Below, in pieces: positions 9,966 through 19,557 of a stretch of DNA of 64,000 nt; within the stretch, counting starts at the first letter, position 1, and each line of letters opens with the position of its first letter. The position numbers were made by a program, and so were the translations under genes. The notes under the pieces are model-generated. The model was not told where the DNA came from, ran no database searches, and was given only the letters and a program-made list of their open reading frames with translations. The DNA is taken from NCBI RefSeq assembly GCF_900111445.1, contig NZ_FOHE01000009.1, forward strand, positions 1 to 64,000. The letters are read 5' to 3'. This DNA is from Oceanobacillus limi. GTDB taxonomy: Bacteria; Bacillota; Bacilli; Bacillales; Amphibacillaceae.

Positions 9966-11195
9966 CTACATTGGTGGATAATTCTTAAACTTTTTATAAA
10001 AATTCATTTTTGATGCAAACACATAAAACAAACGTTTCAGGCTTTTATCAACCGGAAAATAATTCATTGGATTCTTTACTTTATTCGAACGATATAGTTT
10101 CTTTACTTGGGTCCGTATATCCTTTTGCTTAATATATTTTAATAACAAACGTTTCGGCACGATGGAGTACAAGGAATGATTCGTTGCAGTTTCATATTCG
10201 AGCTTTTCTTTTTGCAAATAGTCTTTCACATAATAAGTAGCTGTATTGTGTCCTTCGGCAGTAACGTAATAATTACTTCTACCAAGTCTAGGATTTAACT
10301 CGAAAAATTTATATTTTCCATCTCGTTCATCAAATTTCAAATCGAAGTTAGAATAACCTACATACCCAATTGATTCTACCAAACGGATAGCTTGTTTTAT
10401 TACTTTTTCATTTTGTAAGCTAAGAATGGAAACCGGGTTCCCAATTCCACCAGGTGTATGGTCCTCGAGTAATGTTTGTCCAAATGAAGCTAGTTTAGTT
10501 TTACCATCTTGCGCAGTATATAGCGTTAATATATGCATGGAAGTATCATCACCAGGTACAAATTCTTGAATAATGATGCTATCTCTATAATCGGCATTTC
10601 GAAGAAGAGAAATAATACGATCGAATTCATCCCTATTATCCGCAGTAAATACTTTCTTTTTACCTACAAAGTCCACTTCCTCATACGGAGCCCTACTTGC
10701 AGGTTTAATGACGACGGGAAAGTCGAATGGTAATTCAATTTTCTCTGGAGAATCCCCTCTAACTGTTATAAACTTAGGGTAATCTACGTTCAATTCCTCG
10801 CATAATTGATAAAAACGAGATTTATCAATGACACGATCTAACACATTTCGATCTGTATATGGTGTGATCCATCCTTCACCTAACTGTTTCTTCACATCCA
10901 CAATCATTTCAATATGCCAATCATCACTACCTAGTAACATTTTTGGCAAATTTGGATAGGTCTGCTCAATGCGTTGTAAACATTGAAGTAAATCTTCATC
11001 CTGATCCATTTTCTTTTCAATTACATTTTGTAATAATACAGAATGATTAATCGGTCCAATTAATCCTCTACTAATACTAATAGATTTAACTTGATACGCT
11101 TCGTGAAATGTTCGCGCAATGCTATATGCACCAATATCAGCGCCCATAATTACAGGTACAAATGATTGGCTCTTGATTTGCTGATCTTGTTTCAT
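9966..11195 (-). CDS. ATP-grasp carboxylate-amine ligase, D-aspartate ligase-like
   Basis: A 409-residue ATP-grasp enzyme. The nucleotide-binding core is visible as FPVVIKPASRAPYEE (about residues 179-193) and IIIQEFVPGDDTSMHI (about 226-241), and the metal site as FELNPRLGRSNYYVTAEGH (about 318-336). The overall layout resembles the COG3919 group, which includes the D-aspartate ligase Aslfm of Enterococcus faecium that adds D-Asp to the peptidoglycan stem lysine. Assignment to D-Asp is by resemblance recalled from memory and not by search. It has no signal peptide. It sits between metK and asnB, a slot not occupied by such a gene in Bacillus subtilis, suggesting insertion or lineage-specific retention. 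It could instead make another amide bond. Confidence 0.75.
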   Translation of the reverse strand: MKQDQQIKSQSFVPVIMGADIGAYSIARTFHEAYQVKSISISRGLIGPINHSVLLQNVIEKKMDQDEDLLQCLQRIEQTYPNLPKMLLGSDDWHIEMIVDVKKQLGEGWITPYTDRNVLDRVIDKSRFYQLCEELNVDYPKFITVRGDSPEKIELPFDFPVVIKPASRAPYEEVDFVGKKKVFTADNRDEFDRIISLLRNADYRDSIIIQEFVPGDDTSMHILTLYTAQDGKTKLASFGQTLLEDHTPGGIGNPVSILSLQNEKVIKQAIRLVESIGYVGYSNFDLKFDERDGKYKFFELNPRLGRSNYYVTAEGHNTATYYVKDYLQKEKLEYETATNHSLYSIVPKRLLLKYIKQKDIRTQVKKLYRSNKVKNPMNYFPVDKSLKRLFYVFASKMNFYKKFKNYPPM

Positions 11196-11313
11196 ACGAT
11201 TTCTCCTATTCTAATCAAAATAACCAATATGTATTTCATACTTAGGATGTCTATAATTCTAAATAAATTGTATTCATAATTCAACAAAATTCGCAACCAA
11301 CTTACCAACCAAT

Positions 11314-11376
11314 AAAAAATTGCCCCATTGGTATAGTCCTTGAAACACTACGTTGTATACCAATTGGAGCAATTTT
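11314..11376. terminator. Stem-loop terminator between ATP-grasp gene and metK
   Basis: TTGCCCCATTGGTATA pairs with TATACCAATTGGAGCAA (one mismatch) around a 20-base loop, with A and T runs on both sides. It lies downstream of metK on the minus strand. Confidence 0.75.
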
Positions 11377-11428
11377 AATAGATTTTTGTCATCTTGGATT
11401 GTTCTACTAACGTTCTACACGAGTTTTA

Positions 11429-12631
11429 TTAGTTTTTCACTACTAGTTGCTTTAGATCATCGACCTTATCGATTTTTTCCCAAGGAAATACGATATCGGT
11501 TCTACCAAAATGGCCATATGCCGCTGTATCTTTGTATATTGGTCTCTGTAGATCTAACATACGAATAATTCCAGCTGGACGCAAATCAAACAGTTGACGG
11601 ACTGCTTTTACCAATTCTTCTTCACTAACCTGGCCTGTTCCAAATGTATTAATGGAAATGGAAACTGGTTCTGCAACACCGATCGCATAGGCTAATTGCA
11701 CTTCACAAGTTTTAGCTAGATTGGCCGCTACGATATTTTTAGCTACATATCGAGCAGCATAAGCTGCAGAACGATCTACTTTTGTAGCATCTTTCCCACT
11801 AAATGCACCACCACCATGACGAGCATAACCGCCATACGTATCAACAATAATTTTTCTTCCCGTTAAACCAGCATCCCCCTGAGGGCCACCAATTACAAAA
11901 CGGCCTGTTGGATTAATAAAGTACTTCGTTTGTTCATCCAATAAATTTTCAGGCACTACCGGTCGAATAACTTTTTCAATAACATCCTTCTCAATCTGTT
12001 CCAACGTAATATCTTGGTGATGTTGAGTCGAAATAACGATCGTATCGATTCGTACAGGCTGATCATTTTCATCATATTCAACGGTAACTTGCGTTTTTCC
12101 ATCTGGACGAAGATAATCAAGTGTTTCATCTTTTCTAACATCTGATAATCGTTTTGATAATTTGTGTGCTAATGATATTGGTAGCGGCATCAGTTCTTCT
12201 GTTTCATCGCAAGCAAAACCAAACATTAACCCTTGGTCCCCTGCTCCGATTGCAGCAATTTCGGCTTCTTTCATTTTACCTTGTCGTGCTTCTAGTGCGG
12301 TGTCTACACCACCAGCAATATCTGGTGACTGTTCATCAATAGCTGTTAATACAGCACATGTTTCCGCATCAAAACCATATTTCGCACGAGTATACCCAAT
12401 TTCCTTAATTGTTTTTCGGACAATTGCTGGGATATCAACATACGTGCTAGTAGTTATTTCTCCAGATACAAGTACAAGACCCGTTGTAACAGTAGTTTCA
12501 CACGCAACTCTTGCATCTGGATCCTTTGTCAAAATTTCATCTAAAATTGCATCAGATATTTGGTCACAAATCTTATCCGGATGTCCTTCTGTTACGGACT
12601 CCGATGTAAATAAACGACGATTATTAGCCAT
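11429..12631 (-). CDS. metK: S-adenosylmethionine synthetase
   Basis: Forms SAM from methionine and ATP. The 400-residue length is normal. Signature stretches are [17 protein letters not shown] (about 8-24), [10 protein letters not shown] (about 117), and GGGAFSGKD (about 267). The start at 12631 (MANNRRLF) follows a GGGAGG ribosome site; the longer open frame to 12718 runs into the riboswitch terminator and is not coding. Transcription is controlled by the S-box just upstream, so high SAM should switch the gene off. Confidence 0.98.
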   Translation of the reverse strand: MANNRRLFTSESVTEGHPDKICDQISDAILDEILTKDPDARVACETTVTTGLVLVSGEITTSTYVDIPAIVRKTIKEIGYTRAKYGFDAETCAVLTAIDEQSPDIAGGVDTALEARQGKMKEAEIAAIGAGDQGLMFGFACDETEELMPLPISLAHKLSKRLSDVRKDETLDYLRPDGKTQVTVEYDENDQPVRIDTIVISTQHHQDITLEQIEKDVIEKVIRPVVPENLLDEQTKYFINPTGRFVIGGPQGDAGLTGRKIIVDTYGGYARHGGGAFSGKDATKVDRSAAYAARYVAKNIVAANLAKTCEVQLAYAIGVAEPVSISINTFGTGQVSEEELVKAVRQLFDLRPAGIIRMLDLQRPIYKDTAAYGHFGRTDIVFPWEKIDKVDDLKQLVVKN

Positions 12632-12697
12632 TTGGCTAAATCCTCCCTTTAAAATGTGGTACGGAACTCTATTGTTAGAAGTATTATATTCCATAAA

Positions 12698-12856
12698 ACA
12701 AAAAAGCCCTTCCTTCAATGTTGAGGAAAGGGTGTGGCCTTTCGCTCTTATTGTTCAAGGAAAATCCTTGCATCAGGTTAGCACCTTTTCACCAAAAAAG
12801 TGATGGTTGCTGGGCTTCATTGGGTCTGTCCCTCCGCCAACTCTGAATAAGAGAGT
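12698..12856 (-). promoter_or_regulatory. SAM-I riboswitch (S-box) of metK
   Basis: On the minus strand, the leader has the conserved S-box core: GGAGGGACAGACCCAATGAA, GCCCAGCAACC, then GGTGCTAACC and GCAAGGATTTTCC. The closing P1 helix pairs CTCTTAT (12854-12848) with ATAAGAG near 12744. A terminator stem (AAGCCCTTCC with GGAAAGGG, 12700-12732) and T run follow. SAM binding should favour the terminator. Confidence 0.97.
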
Positions 12857-12960
12857 ATCCGCTCAAAGTAAGATTAACGAAAGATGTATGCTATGTCAAC
12901 TTTTTTCAATGATGTCACAAATTAGTTAAGAAATAAATAAACTAAAATCAATAAATAGTA

Positions 12961-12988
12961 TGGACTATTAAAATTAATGTGTTATACT
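12961..12988 (+). promoter_or_regulatory. Candidate sigma-A promoter of pckA
   Basis: TGGACT (12961-12966), a 16-bp spacer and TATACT (12983-12988) lie about 75 bp before the pckA start. It is the only good match in the gap between the S-box and pckA. Confidence 0.55.
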
Positions 12989-13061
12989 AATAATCAGATT
13001 ATGTAACACATTGTCGGAATGATTTTTCCTTCAAAAATAAATGATTATAAAGGTAGGTTAT

Positions 13062-14657
13062 ATGTGTATGAAAACGATCATCCAATCGTCATTAGTAGAG
13101 GAACTTTTTGAACAGCCTAGCACTAAAATAAACTTATCCGTTGCCCAATTGGTTGAAAAAATACTTGCCAGAAAAGAGGGAATGTTGACAGCAACAGGAG
13201 CCGTTCAAGCTACAACAGGAAAATATACCGGTCGCTCACCGAAAGATAAGTTTATTGTGAAAGATGAAACTTGCAACGATGAAATTGATTGGGGATCAGT
13301 AAACCAACCAATTGAACCGGATGTTTTTGAACAATTATACCATAAAGTAATAACATATCTAAAACAGAAAGATGAATTGTACGTATTTAAAGGCTATGCT
13401 GGTGCTGACAGTAAATATCGGCTTCCAATCCAAGTCATTAATGAATTCGCTTGGCATAACCTATTTGCACGTCAACTATTTATTCGTCCAACAGAAAAGG
13501 AATTCGAAAATCACCAGTCTGGATTTACAGTCATTTCAGCACCATCATTTAAGGCAGACCCTAATGTGGACGGTACCAATTCAGAAGCATTTGTGATGGT
13601 TTCCTTTAAACATCGAATCATCTTAATTGGTGGAACAGAATATGCTGGAGAAATCAAAAAGTCTATATTTTCGATCATGAATTATCTATTACCAAAGAAT
13701 AATGTCTTGTCAATGCACTGCTCAGCTAATGTTGGGCAAGAAGGTGATGTTGCATTGTTCTTCGGACTTTCCGGAACAGGGAAAACTACACTATCTGCAG
13801 ATCCATATCGTCGTTTAATCGGGGATGATGAACATGGGTGGAGTCCGAATGGTGTGTTTAACATAGAAGGCGGTTGCTATGCAAAGTGCATTAATCTATC
13901 TGAAGAAAAAGAGCCGCAAATATACCAGGCGATTCGCTTTGGTTCTGTACTCGAAAATGTAAATATAAATCAAAACACAAGACTACCGGATTATGATGAC
14001 ACGTCACTAACAGAGAATACGCGTGCAGCATATCCACTTGAAAACATTGATAATATTGTGTCTCCTAGTGTGGCTGGCCATCCAAATGCAATCATATTCT
14101 TAACTGCTGATGCGTCTGGAACACTGCCACCTATTAGCAAACTGTCAAAGTCACAGGCAATGTATCACTTTCTAAGTGGATATACAAGTAAGTTAGCTGG
14201 AACAGAACGAGGCGTTACAGAACCTGAAGCAACTTTTTCTGCTTGCTTTGGAGCACCCTTTTTACCATTAGCTCCATCTGCTTATGCAAAAATGCTTGGC
14301 GAAAAAATTGATCAGTATAACTCCAATGTATTTTTAATTAATACTGGTTGGACTGGTGGCTCCTATGGTGTTGGAGAACGAATCAAGCTTTCTTATACAA
14401 GAGCTATGGTGCATGCAGCATTGGAAGGTGAGTTAAACAGCTTGGAAACTGTTAAGGATGAAATTTTTGGTTTAAATATCCCTATTCATGTTCCAGGTGT
14501 TCCAGACGACGTCCTTGTACCCAAATATACATGGGCTGATCCAAACGCTTACGAGCAAGAAGCTAAAAAATTAGCAGTTAAATTCCACGAGAACTTCGCG
14601 AATTTTTCCGACGCCAGTGACGAAATAGCACAGGCTGGGCCGATTTATCGCCCTTAA
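13062..14657 (+). CDS. pckA: Phosphoenolpyruvate carboxykinase (ATP)
   Basis: Converts oxaloacetate and ATP to phosphoenolpyruvate and carbon dioxide, the entry to gluconeogenesis. The kinase-type P-loop is [13 protein letters not shown] (about residues 241-253). The PEPCK metal and substrate motifs LIGDDEHGW and [12 protein letters not shown] are present, and RSPKDKFIV lies near the N terminus. The length of about 531 matches the family. AAAGG/AGGTAGG (13049-13057) precedes ATGs at 13062 and 13068; either could be used. It follows metK divergently, the Bacillus subtilis order. Confidence 0.97.
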   Translation: MCMKTIIQSSLVEELFEQPSTKINLSVAQLVEKILARKEGMLTATGAVQATTGKYTGRSPKDKFIVKDETCNDEIDWGSVNQPIEPDVFEQLYHKVITYLKQKDELYVFKGYAGADSKYRLPIQVINEFAWHNLFARQLFIRPTEKEFENHQSGFTVISAPSFKADPNVDGTNSEAFVMVSFKHRIILIGGTEYAGEIKKSIFSIMNYLLPKNNVLSMHCSANVGQEGDVALFFGLSGTGKTTLSADPYRRLIGDDEHGWSPNGVFNIEGGCYAKCINLSEEKEPQIYQAIRFGSVLENVNINQNTRLPDYDDTSLTENTRAAYPLENIDNIVSPSVAGHPNAIIFLTADASGTLPPISKLSKSQAMYHFLSGYTSKLAGTERGVTEPEATFSACFGAPFLPLAPSAYAKMLGEKIDQYNSNVFLINTGWTGGSYGVGERIKLSYTRAMVHAALEGELNSLETVKDEIFGLNIPIHVPGVPDDVLVPKYTWADPNAYEQEAKKLAVKFHENFANFSDASDEIAQAGPIYRP

Positions 14658-14718
14658 TCTGTTACCTCATCCCAAGAGGATTTTATATATTTTATAAGTG
14701 AAAGTAACATTGAATGAC

Positions 14719-14751
14719 ACCGATCTCATTTACGAGGTCGGTATTTTTTTA
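14719..14751 (+). terminator. Rho-independent terminator of pckA
   Basis: ACCGATCTC and GAGGTCGGT pair around a 6-base loop and are followed by a seven-T run. Confidence 0.92.
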
Positions 14752-14913
14752 TTGACGCAAGAATTTTGCTACAGACTGTCATTTGCCTAGATATAAATCC
14801 TTCTTAGACTTCGAGATAAGGCTTCCTCATCATCTCCAAAATTCCAATATAGGCATTCACACATTTTTTCTAAATCGCATAAAATGTGGTGATTAATTTC
14901 CTCTAAGACATAA

Positions 14914-14936
14914 GTATCATTACTTACGTATGATAC
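14914..14936. promoter_or_regulatory. Inverted repeat upstream of ytlA (possible operator)
   Basis: GTATCAT (14914-14920) and ATGATAC (14930-14936) form a perfect 7-bp inverted repeat with a 9-base centre, about 30 bp before the ytlA start. Symmetry and position suggest a repressor site; the regulator is unknown. The rest of the 14658-14967 gap shows the pckA terminator and nothing else I can support; no THI-box or other riboswitch was recognised. Confidence 0.4.
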
Positions 14937-14967
14937 AAACAATTTCCCTAAGGAAAGGATGGTAACG

Positions 14968-15960
14968 ATGAGCAAAGTAAAGGGTCTCACTTTATTTTCA
15001 ACAATGATTCTACTTTTACTGGCTGCATGTGGCTCCAATGAAAACACCTCTATCAAACTAGGAGAAGTAACGCGATCTTTATTTTATGCTCCGCAATATG
15101 TTGCATTAGAAAAAGGATATTTCGAAGACGAAGGTTTAGACGTTGAGTTGCAAACAGTTTGGGGTGGAGACAAAACGATGACAGCATTACTATCAGATGG
15201 TATTGATGTTGCACTAGTTGGATCAGAAACCTCCATCTACGTCTATGCGCAAGATTCAAATGACTATGCTGTTAATTTTGCACAACTTACACAAACAGAT
15301 GGTACATTTTTAGTTTCCAAAGAAGAAAAACCTAACTTTAAATGGGAGGATCTAAAAGATAGTAACTTTCTTGGTCAGCGTAAGGGTGGAATGCCTCAAA
15401 TGGTTGGTGAATTTGTGCTAAAGCAACATAATATCGATCCACATAATGATCTTAATCTTTCCCAAAATGTTGAGTTTGCAAATATACCTAGTGCGTTTGC
15501 ATCAGGAGACTATGAATACGTCCAGTTATTTGAACCAACTGCTAGTGTTTTTGAAAAAGAAGGAAATAGTCACGTAATTGCATCCTTTGGTGAAGAGTCT
15601 GGTCACGTTCCATATACCGTATTTATGGCAAAACAAAGCTATATGGAAGAAAACACGGAGAACGTAGAAGCTTTTACTAGAGCAATTCATAAAGCTCAGC
15701 AATGGGTCCAAGAAACAGCTCCAGAGGAGATCGCTGAGGTAATTCAACCATATTTTGAAGATGTAGAATTAGATATTCTCACATCATCTATCGACCGTTA
15801 TAAGAGCCAAGGTTCATTTGCAACTGATCCAATCCTTGACGAAGAGGAGTGGAATAATTTAAACAATATTATGGAAGAAGCTGGAGAACTTCCGGAAGGG
15901 GATATCCCATATAATGAGCTCGTCAATACGGAGATTGCTGAAGAGGTTATAAATGACTAA
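14968..15960 (+). CDS. ytlA: ABC importer substrate-binding lipoprotein (NMT1/THI5-like)
   Basis: A 330-residue extracellular lipoprotein. The signal peptide ends in the lipobox LLAAC (Cys about residue 22). The mature part begins with the NMT1/SsuA-type pattern VTRSLFYAPQYVALEKGYF and has the GGDKTMTALLSDGIDVALVG loop, typical of binding proteins for pyrimidine, sulfonate or nitrate-type ligands. The ligand cannot be read from sequence. The ATG at 14968 is chosen from the AAGGAAAGGATGG ribosome site. First gene of a three-gene operon with ytlC and ytlD, placed after pckA as in Bacillus subtilis. Confidence 0.85.
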   Translation: MSKVKGLTLFSTMILLLLAACGSNENTSIKLGEVTRSLFYAPQYVALEKGYFEDEGLDVELQTVWGGDKTMTALLSDGIDVALVGSETSIYVYAQDSNDYAVNFAQLTQTDGTFLVSKEEKPNFKWEDLKDSNFLGQRKGGMPQMVGEFVLKQHNIDPHNDLNLSQNVEFANIPSAFASGDYEYVQLFEPTASVFEKEGNSHVIASFGEESGHVPYTVFMAKQSYMEENTENVEAFTRAIHKAQQWVQETAPEEIAEVIQPYFEDVELDILTSSIDRYKSQGSFATDPILDEEEWNNLNNIMEEAGELPEGDIPYNELVNTEIAEEVIND

Positions 15961-15972
15961 GGAGGGGAATCC

Positions 15973-16752
15973 ATGTCCTTTCTATCACTAGAAAACATCT
16001 CCCACTATTACTTTTCGAAAAAAGACTTTACCAAAGCCTTAGATAATATTTCATTTTCCATAAAAGAAGGAGAGTTTGTGTCATTGGTTGGACCGAGTGG
16101 TTGTGGAAAATCAACCATTCTATCCATTGTTGCTGGGATTATCCAACAAACATCTGGAAACGTACTTCTTAATAAGAAACCATTGAAACGTTCTGAACTC
16201 GCAATTGGCTATATGTTGCAGCAAGACTATCTATTTCCCTGGAAAACAATCCTAGACAACGTGTTGTTAGGACCAAAAATTCATAACAACAAATCAGAAG
16301 AAGTGAAGAACAAAGCAACGGAATTACTATACGAAGTAGGCTTAGCGAATGTAGCGGATGCATATCCAAACGCTTTATCAGGTGGGATGCGACAACGTGT
16401 TGCCCTTGTACGAACACTGATCACTGATCCAAAAGTATTATTACTGGATGAACCATTTTCAGCGCTGGATTATCAGACCAAATTAAAGTTAGAAGACTTA
16501 GTTTATCAAATATTAAAAACGTATCATAAGTCAGCGATACTTGTTACACATGACATTGGTGAAGCAATTGCTATGAGCGATCGAATATATGTAATGGATG
16601 CTAATCCAGGAACAATAGCCAAAACATTCGAAGTACCTATTGAGATAAGAAATGAAATGCCTTTTACCTCTAGAAGACACCCTAAATACCAAAACCTGTT
16701 TGATAAAGTATGGGAGGAATTAAATCAAAATGATACAGCAACTCCTATATAG
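15973..16752 (+). CDS. ytlC: ABC importer ATPase subunit
   Basis: A 259-residue nucleotide-binding subunit of the SsuB/TauB type. Walker A is GPSGCGKST (about residues 38-46), the Q-loop LQQDYLFPW (about 83), the signature LSGGMRQRVA (about 136), Walker B LLLDEPFSALD (about 159) and the switch histidine is in VTHDIGEA. It starts 12 bp after ytlA with an AGGAGGGGA ribosome site, so the two are co-translated from one operon. It should energise uptake through YtlD of the ligand bound by YtlA. Confidence 0.93.
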   Translation: MSFLSLENISHYYFSKKDFTKALDNISFSIKEGEFVSLVGPSGCGKSTILSIVAGIIQQTSGNVLLNKKPLKRSELAIGYMLQQDYLFPWKTILDNVLLGPKIHNNKSEEVKNKATELLYEVGLANVADAYPNALSGGMRQRVALVRTLITDPKVLLLDEPFSALDYQTKLKLEDLVYQILKTYHKSAILVTHDIGEAIAMSDRIYVMDANPGTIAKTFEVPIEIRNEMPFTSRRHPKYQNLFDKVWEELNQNDTATPI

Positions 16753-16787
16753 TTTAGCTTTACGGCTTATAAAGGGGGGATAGATGA

Positions 16788-17594
16788 ATGGATAAAAAAA
16801 CGGATCAGCAATTATTTGAACAATATAAACAAAAGCTAAAACGTGAAAGAAAAATTGTTTTTACATGGCAATTTATGATCCTAATTGTTTTCTTTGCAAC
16901 ATGGGAGTTATGCAGTAGATTACGTTGGATTGATCCCCTGATATTCAGCTCACCATCTCGAATCTTTGTTCACCTAAAAAATAAAATAGTAGATGGCTCA
17001 CTCATGATTCACACGCAGGTTACATTATTTGAAACGGTTCTTGGATTTATCATTGGTACGTTATTGGGAATTATTATAGCCGTTACCTTATGGTCGTCAA
17101 CTCGATTTGCAAAAATCATGGATCCATACCTCGTAATATTAAACGCCATGCCTAAGGTTGCTTTAGGACCTATCATAATCGTGGCAATTGGTCCTGGATA
17201 TTTATCAATCATTACAATGGGTGCAATCATTTCTATCATCATTACAACGCTCGTAGTCTATTCAGCATTTCGAGAAGTTGATCCTAACTATATTAAAGTA
17301 TTACAAAGCTTTGGGGCTTCTAGATGGCAACTTTTCAAAGAAGCAATCTTCCCAGCTTCACTTCCAGCTATGATATCCACATTAAAAGTAAATGTAGGTC
17401 TGTCTTGGGTCGGAGTCATCGTTGGGGAATTTCTTGTCTCTAAAGAAGGCTTAGGATATTTAATTGTCTATGGATTCCAAGTATTCGACTTCACACTCGT
17501 TATGTCAAGCTTGATTCTTATTGCTATATTTGCAGCAATTATGTATAAAGTCGTAGAAAAAGTTGAAGGCTGGTTGATCAAGCACACAGGGTAA
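16788..17594 (+). CDS. ytlD: ABC importer permease subunit
   Basis: A 268-residue inner-membrane permease with about six hydrophobic segments. The EAA-type coupling loop is visible as [20 protein letters not shown] (about residues 169-188), which contacts the YtlC ATPase. It belongs to the BPD_transp_1 (SsuC/TauC-like) family. A GGGGGGA ribosome site precedes the ATG, 35 bp after ytlC. The operon ends at a hairpin in the following repeat. Confidence 0.92.
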   Translation: MDKKTDQQLFEQYKQKLKRERKIVFTWQFMILIVFFATWELCSRLRWIDPLIFSSPSRIFVHLKNKIVDGSLMIHTQVTLFETVLGFIIGTLLGIIIAVTLWSSTRFAKIMDPYLVILNAMPKVALGPIIIVAIGPGYLSIITMGAIISIIITTLVVYSAFREVDPNYIKVLQSFGASRWQLFKEAIFPASLPAMISTLKVNVGLSWVGVIVGEFLVSKEGLGYLIVYGFQVFDFTLVMSSLILIAIFAAIMYKVVEKVEGWLIKHTG

Positions 17595-17604
17595 TATAAA
17601 GTGG

Positions 17605-17765
17605 TTCTTCAATCCGTGGGGGTTCTTCATCCCCCACAGTTTTATTAGAGGAACGAATTAGGCAATTGCGGGTAGTTAAACACTGATTACTCGAACTTTC
17701 TGGGGTGGGGGTCTTATTCTCATTAGATGCGGGGGAATGTAAAAAATAAGGCGGTACATAAATAA
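17605..17765 (+). repeat. Dispersed intergenic repeat family A, copy 2
   Basis: Begins with a perfect hairpin GTGGGGG / CCCCCAC (17616-17622 with 17631-17637) followed by a T-rich stretch, so it may double as the ytlD terminator. It continues with a TTATTAGAGGAACGAATTAGG block and ends GGGGTGGGGGTCTTATTCTC, ATTAGATGCGGG, matching the 3' landmarks of the copies at 25066 and 59238. This copy is the most diverged. Boundaries are by eye. Confidence 0.6.
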
Positions 17766-17890
17766 AGCATCCCACTCTAAAGCTGTACGATTCTGAATAG
17801 TGAGTTTGAAAGTCACTTTATCAAAGGCTAAATAACTTAATTCATAGTTGATATATGAAGCGACGTAACTAAAACAATTGTTATTCTAAT

Positions 17891-18306
17891 ATTCGGCTGA
17901 TGGTGGAATACTTAATCAGTCAGTGGAAAAAAGATTCATCTAACCACCATTGGGTATTGGGTACAAATAGCGGAATGAAAACCCTCATGCTCCTTGTTGG
18001 GGCGATTTTTAGTTTTTTAACGGAACCACGATCCTACTTAATGACGAAGTGGAACCTCATTCCGTTAAATGGCCGAAATAATATGCTTGGAGCATGGTTT
18101 CGGTTCCACATTCCTTTATTCACAATTTTCCAGTACAATTTTCACTAATTTATGTCTAATAGCGGAATGAGGATCCTCATATTCCTTGTTTAGGGCTGTT
18201 TTTAGTCATTTAACGGAACTACGATCCTTATAAATGACGAAGCGGAACTCATTCGCTAAATTGCCGAAACCTCCCCATAGAAATTGCACAAAGCGGAAAT
18301 CACGTT
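17891..18306 (+). repeat. Dispersed intergenic repeat family B, copy 2
   Basis: Aligns with the reverse complement of 7361-7854 (same ordered landmarks, from ATTCGGCTGATG to GCGGAAATCACGTT). Within it a sub-unit of about 115 bp occurs twice, near 17967 and 18153 (period about 186 bp), each running from AATAGCGGAATGA through TTTAACGGAACC/TACGATCC to TTGCCGAAA/ATGGCCGAAA. No protein-like frame was seen. Confidence 0.8.
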
Positions 18307-18336
18307 GCCGGCACTGCGACGGAAGAATAAATTCAA

Positions 18337-18813
18337 TCAATCCACAGCCAACCTTTGTTTAATAAAATCCAAACTATACGTTAGCACATGATCTTTCATG
18401 ATAAAGCTATACAATTGATTATTCATCACATTTGATGGAATGTCATTCAACAATACAGGACCGTTTGTTTCATAATACGTTTTTTGCTTATGGAGTAGCT
18501 GAATACTGGCAAAATAAACATTTTTAATTACATGTTTCCCTTTTCCAGCCACATAGTACTGACCAACATAGGTTAACTTTTTTACGATACCACCAGTTTC
18601 TTCTCGAATTTCCCTTTCAGCTGCTTGCTCAGGTGTTTCCCCTTCTTCTACATTCCCACCAGGAAATTCAAGTCCACGCTCTTTATGGTCTGTTAGAAGC
18701 CATTTATTGTTATACTTGCAAATCACCCAAACATGTTTGGGTGATTTGGAAAAAGGATGATCCTCAAAGGATAGTTTAACTTCATTATTATAAAAATCTC
18801 TAAAAGTATACAT
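18337..18813 (-). CDS. ytkD: Nudix hydrolase YtkD (nucleoside triphosphatase)
   Basis: A 158-residue Nudix protein. The Nudix box is complete, running from GGNVEEGE to REIREETGG (about residues 52-74), with the metal-binding glutamates of REIREE. Bacillus subtilis YtkD hydrolyses oxidised dGTP and other nucleoside triphosphates. The location near pckA and the ytl operon matches YtkD. The final part of the gene abuts repeat B copy 2. Confidence 0.88.
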   Translation of the reverse strand: MYTFRDFYNNEVKLSFEDHPFSKSPKHVWVICKYNNKWLLTDHKERGLEFPGGNVEEGETPEQAAEREIREETGGIVKKLTYVGQYYVAGKGKHVIKNVYFASIQLLHKQKTYYETNGPVLLNDIPSNVMNNQLYSFIMKDHVLTYSLDFIKQRLAVD

Positions 18814-18837
18814 GGTTTCAGCTGCCTTTAAATTATC

Positions 18838-19410
18838 TTATTCTGGGTAGGTGACTTCTGTTATTTTCCATGAACCATTTACTTTTGTAAATACAAGTTC
18901 AATTGTATATTCTCCATATAAAACAGAATCATTTTCTTGAATTACTTTAACTCCTTCTTGATTTAATTGTATCACATCATAGTCATTTTCTTCCATGAAC
19001 CATGGTGGTGTTTCCGTTGGTATGATATAAAGCTTCCCCAACTCTTCGGTATAATAAAAGTCTACAAAATCGTATGCTACTTCATGAGTTGTTACTTCCT
19101 CAAACGCTTCAAGTAGTTCTTCTTTTGTATCAAAGTTTCGAACCTGATAATCCTCATCAATTTCTTGAACAAGTAGATTCATAAATTCATCTGTCAATTG
19201 TAGTATTTCTTCATGGGTTAACCTATCTGATTTATTATATTGCTTCTGTAAGTCCTTATCTGTATCTTTTTGGGATGTAGAATCAACAATCTCCTGAGTA
19301 GATTCTACTTGTTTCCAACCTTCAGCTGAGGTAAATTGAATTCGTTCCATTGGTAATATGATCAGTAGAATAATTGCTAGTGAAATCCAAATAATAGATT
19401 CGCGAATCAT
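18838..19410 (-). CDS. Membrane-anchored or secreted protein, NTF2-like appearance, unknown function
   Basis: A 190-residue protein with an N-terminal hydrophobic segment (about residues 6-20) that is either an anchor or a signal peptide (possible cleavage after FTSA). A charged, low-complexity linker follows (about 36-60). The C-terminal part ends VNGSWKITEVTYPE, reminiscent of the last strand of NTF2-like/DUF4878-type domains, but I do not recognise a named family. AAAGGAGG precedes the ATG. It lies 24 bp upstream of ytkD on the same strand and may be co-transcribed with it. Confidence 0.7.
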   Translation of the reverse strand: MIRESIIWISLAIILLIILPMERIQFTSAEGWKQVESTQEIVDSTSQKDTDKDLQKQYNKSDRLTHEEILQLTDEFMNLLVQEIDEDYQVRNFDTKEELLEAFEEVTTHEVAYDFVDFYYTEELGKLYIIPTETPPWFMEENDYDVIQLNQEGVKVIQENDSVLYGEYTIELVFTKVNGSWKITEVTYPE

Positions 19411-19557
19411 AATAGCCTCCTTTGTTCATAGTATTCCTTAAATTATAAATAAATAAACACTTTATTTATAGCAAGCCTACAATTAGTTATCTCAATTTGT
19501 AGAATTTAATTAAATTAAATAAGGAATAAGATATCTATATCCTATTCCTCATTCTAC

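Noticed and set aside
12162-12803. Long open frame (213 codons) on the plus strand
   Set aside because: It is antisense to metK and the SAM riboswitch; no ribosome site and a composition expected of a shadow frame.
14658-14967. Possible TPP riboswitch for the NMT1-like importer
   Set aside because: The conserved CTGAGA and thi-box core were not found on either strand.
14787-15056. Minus-strand frame of 89 codons overlapping the ytlA start
   Set aside because: The C-terminal half looks somewhat protein-like, but the frame begins inside ytlA, covers its upstream region and inverted repeat, and has no good ribosome site.
7361-18306. Family B repeats as a composite transposon
   Set aside because: The inverted copies bracket core metabolic genes in their usual order and no transposase or terminal-repeat pair was seen; kept only as dispersed repeats.
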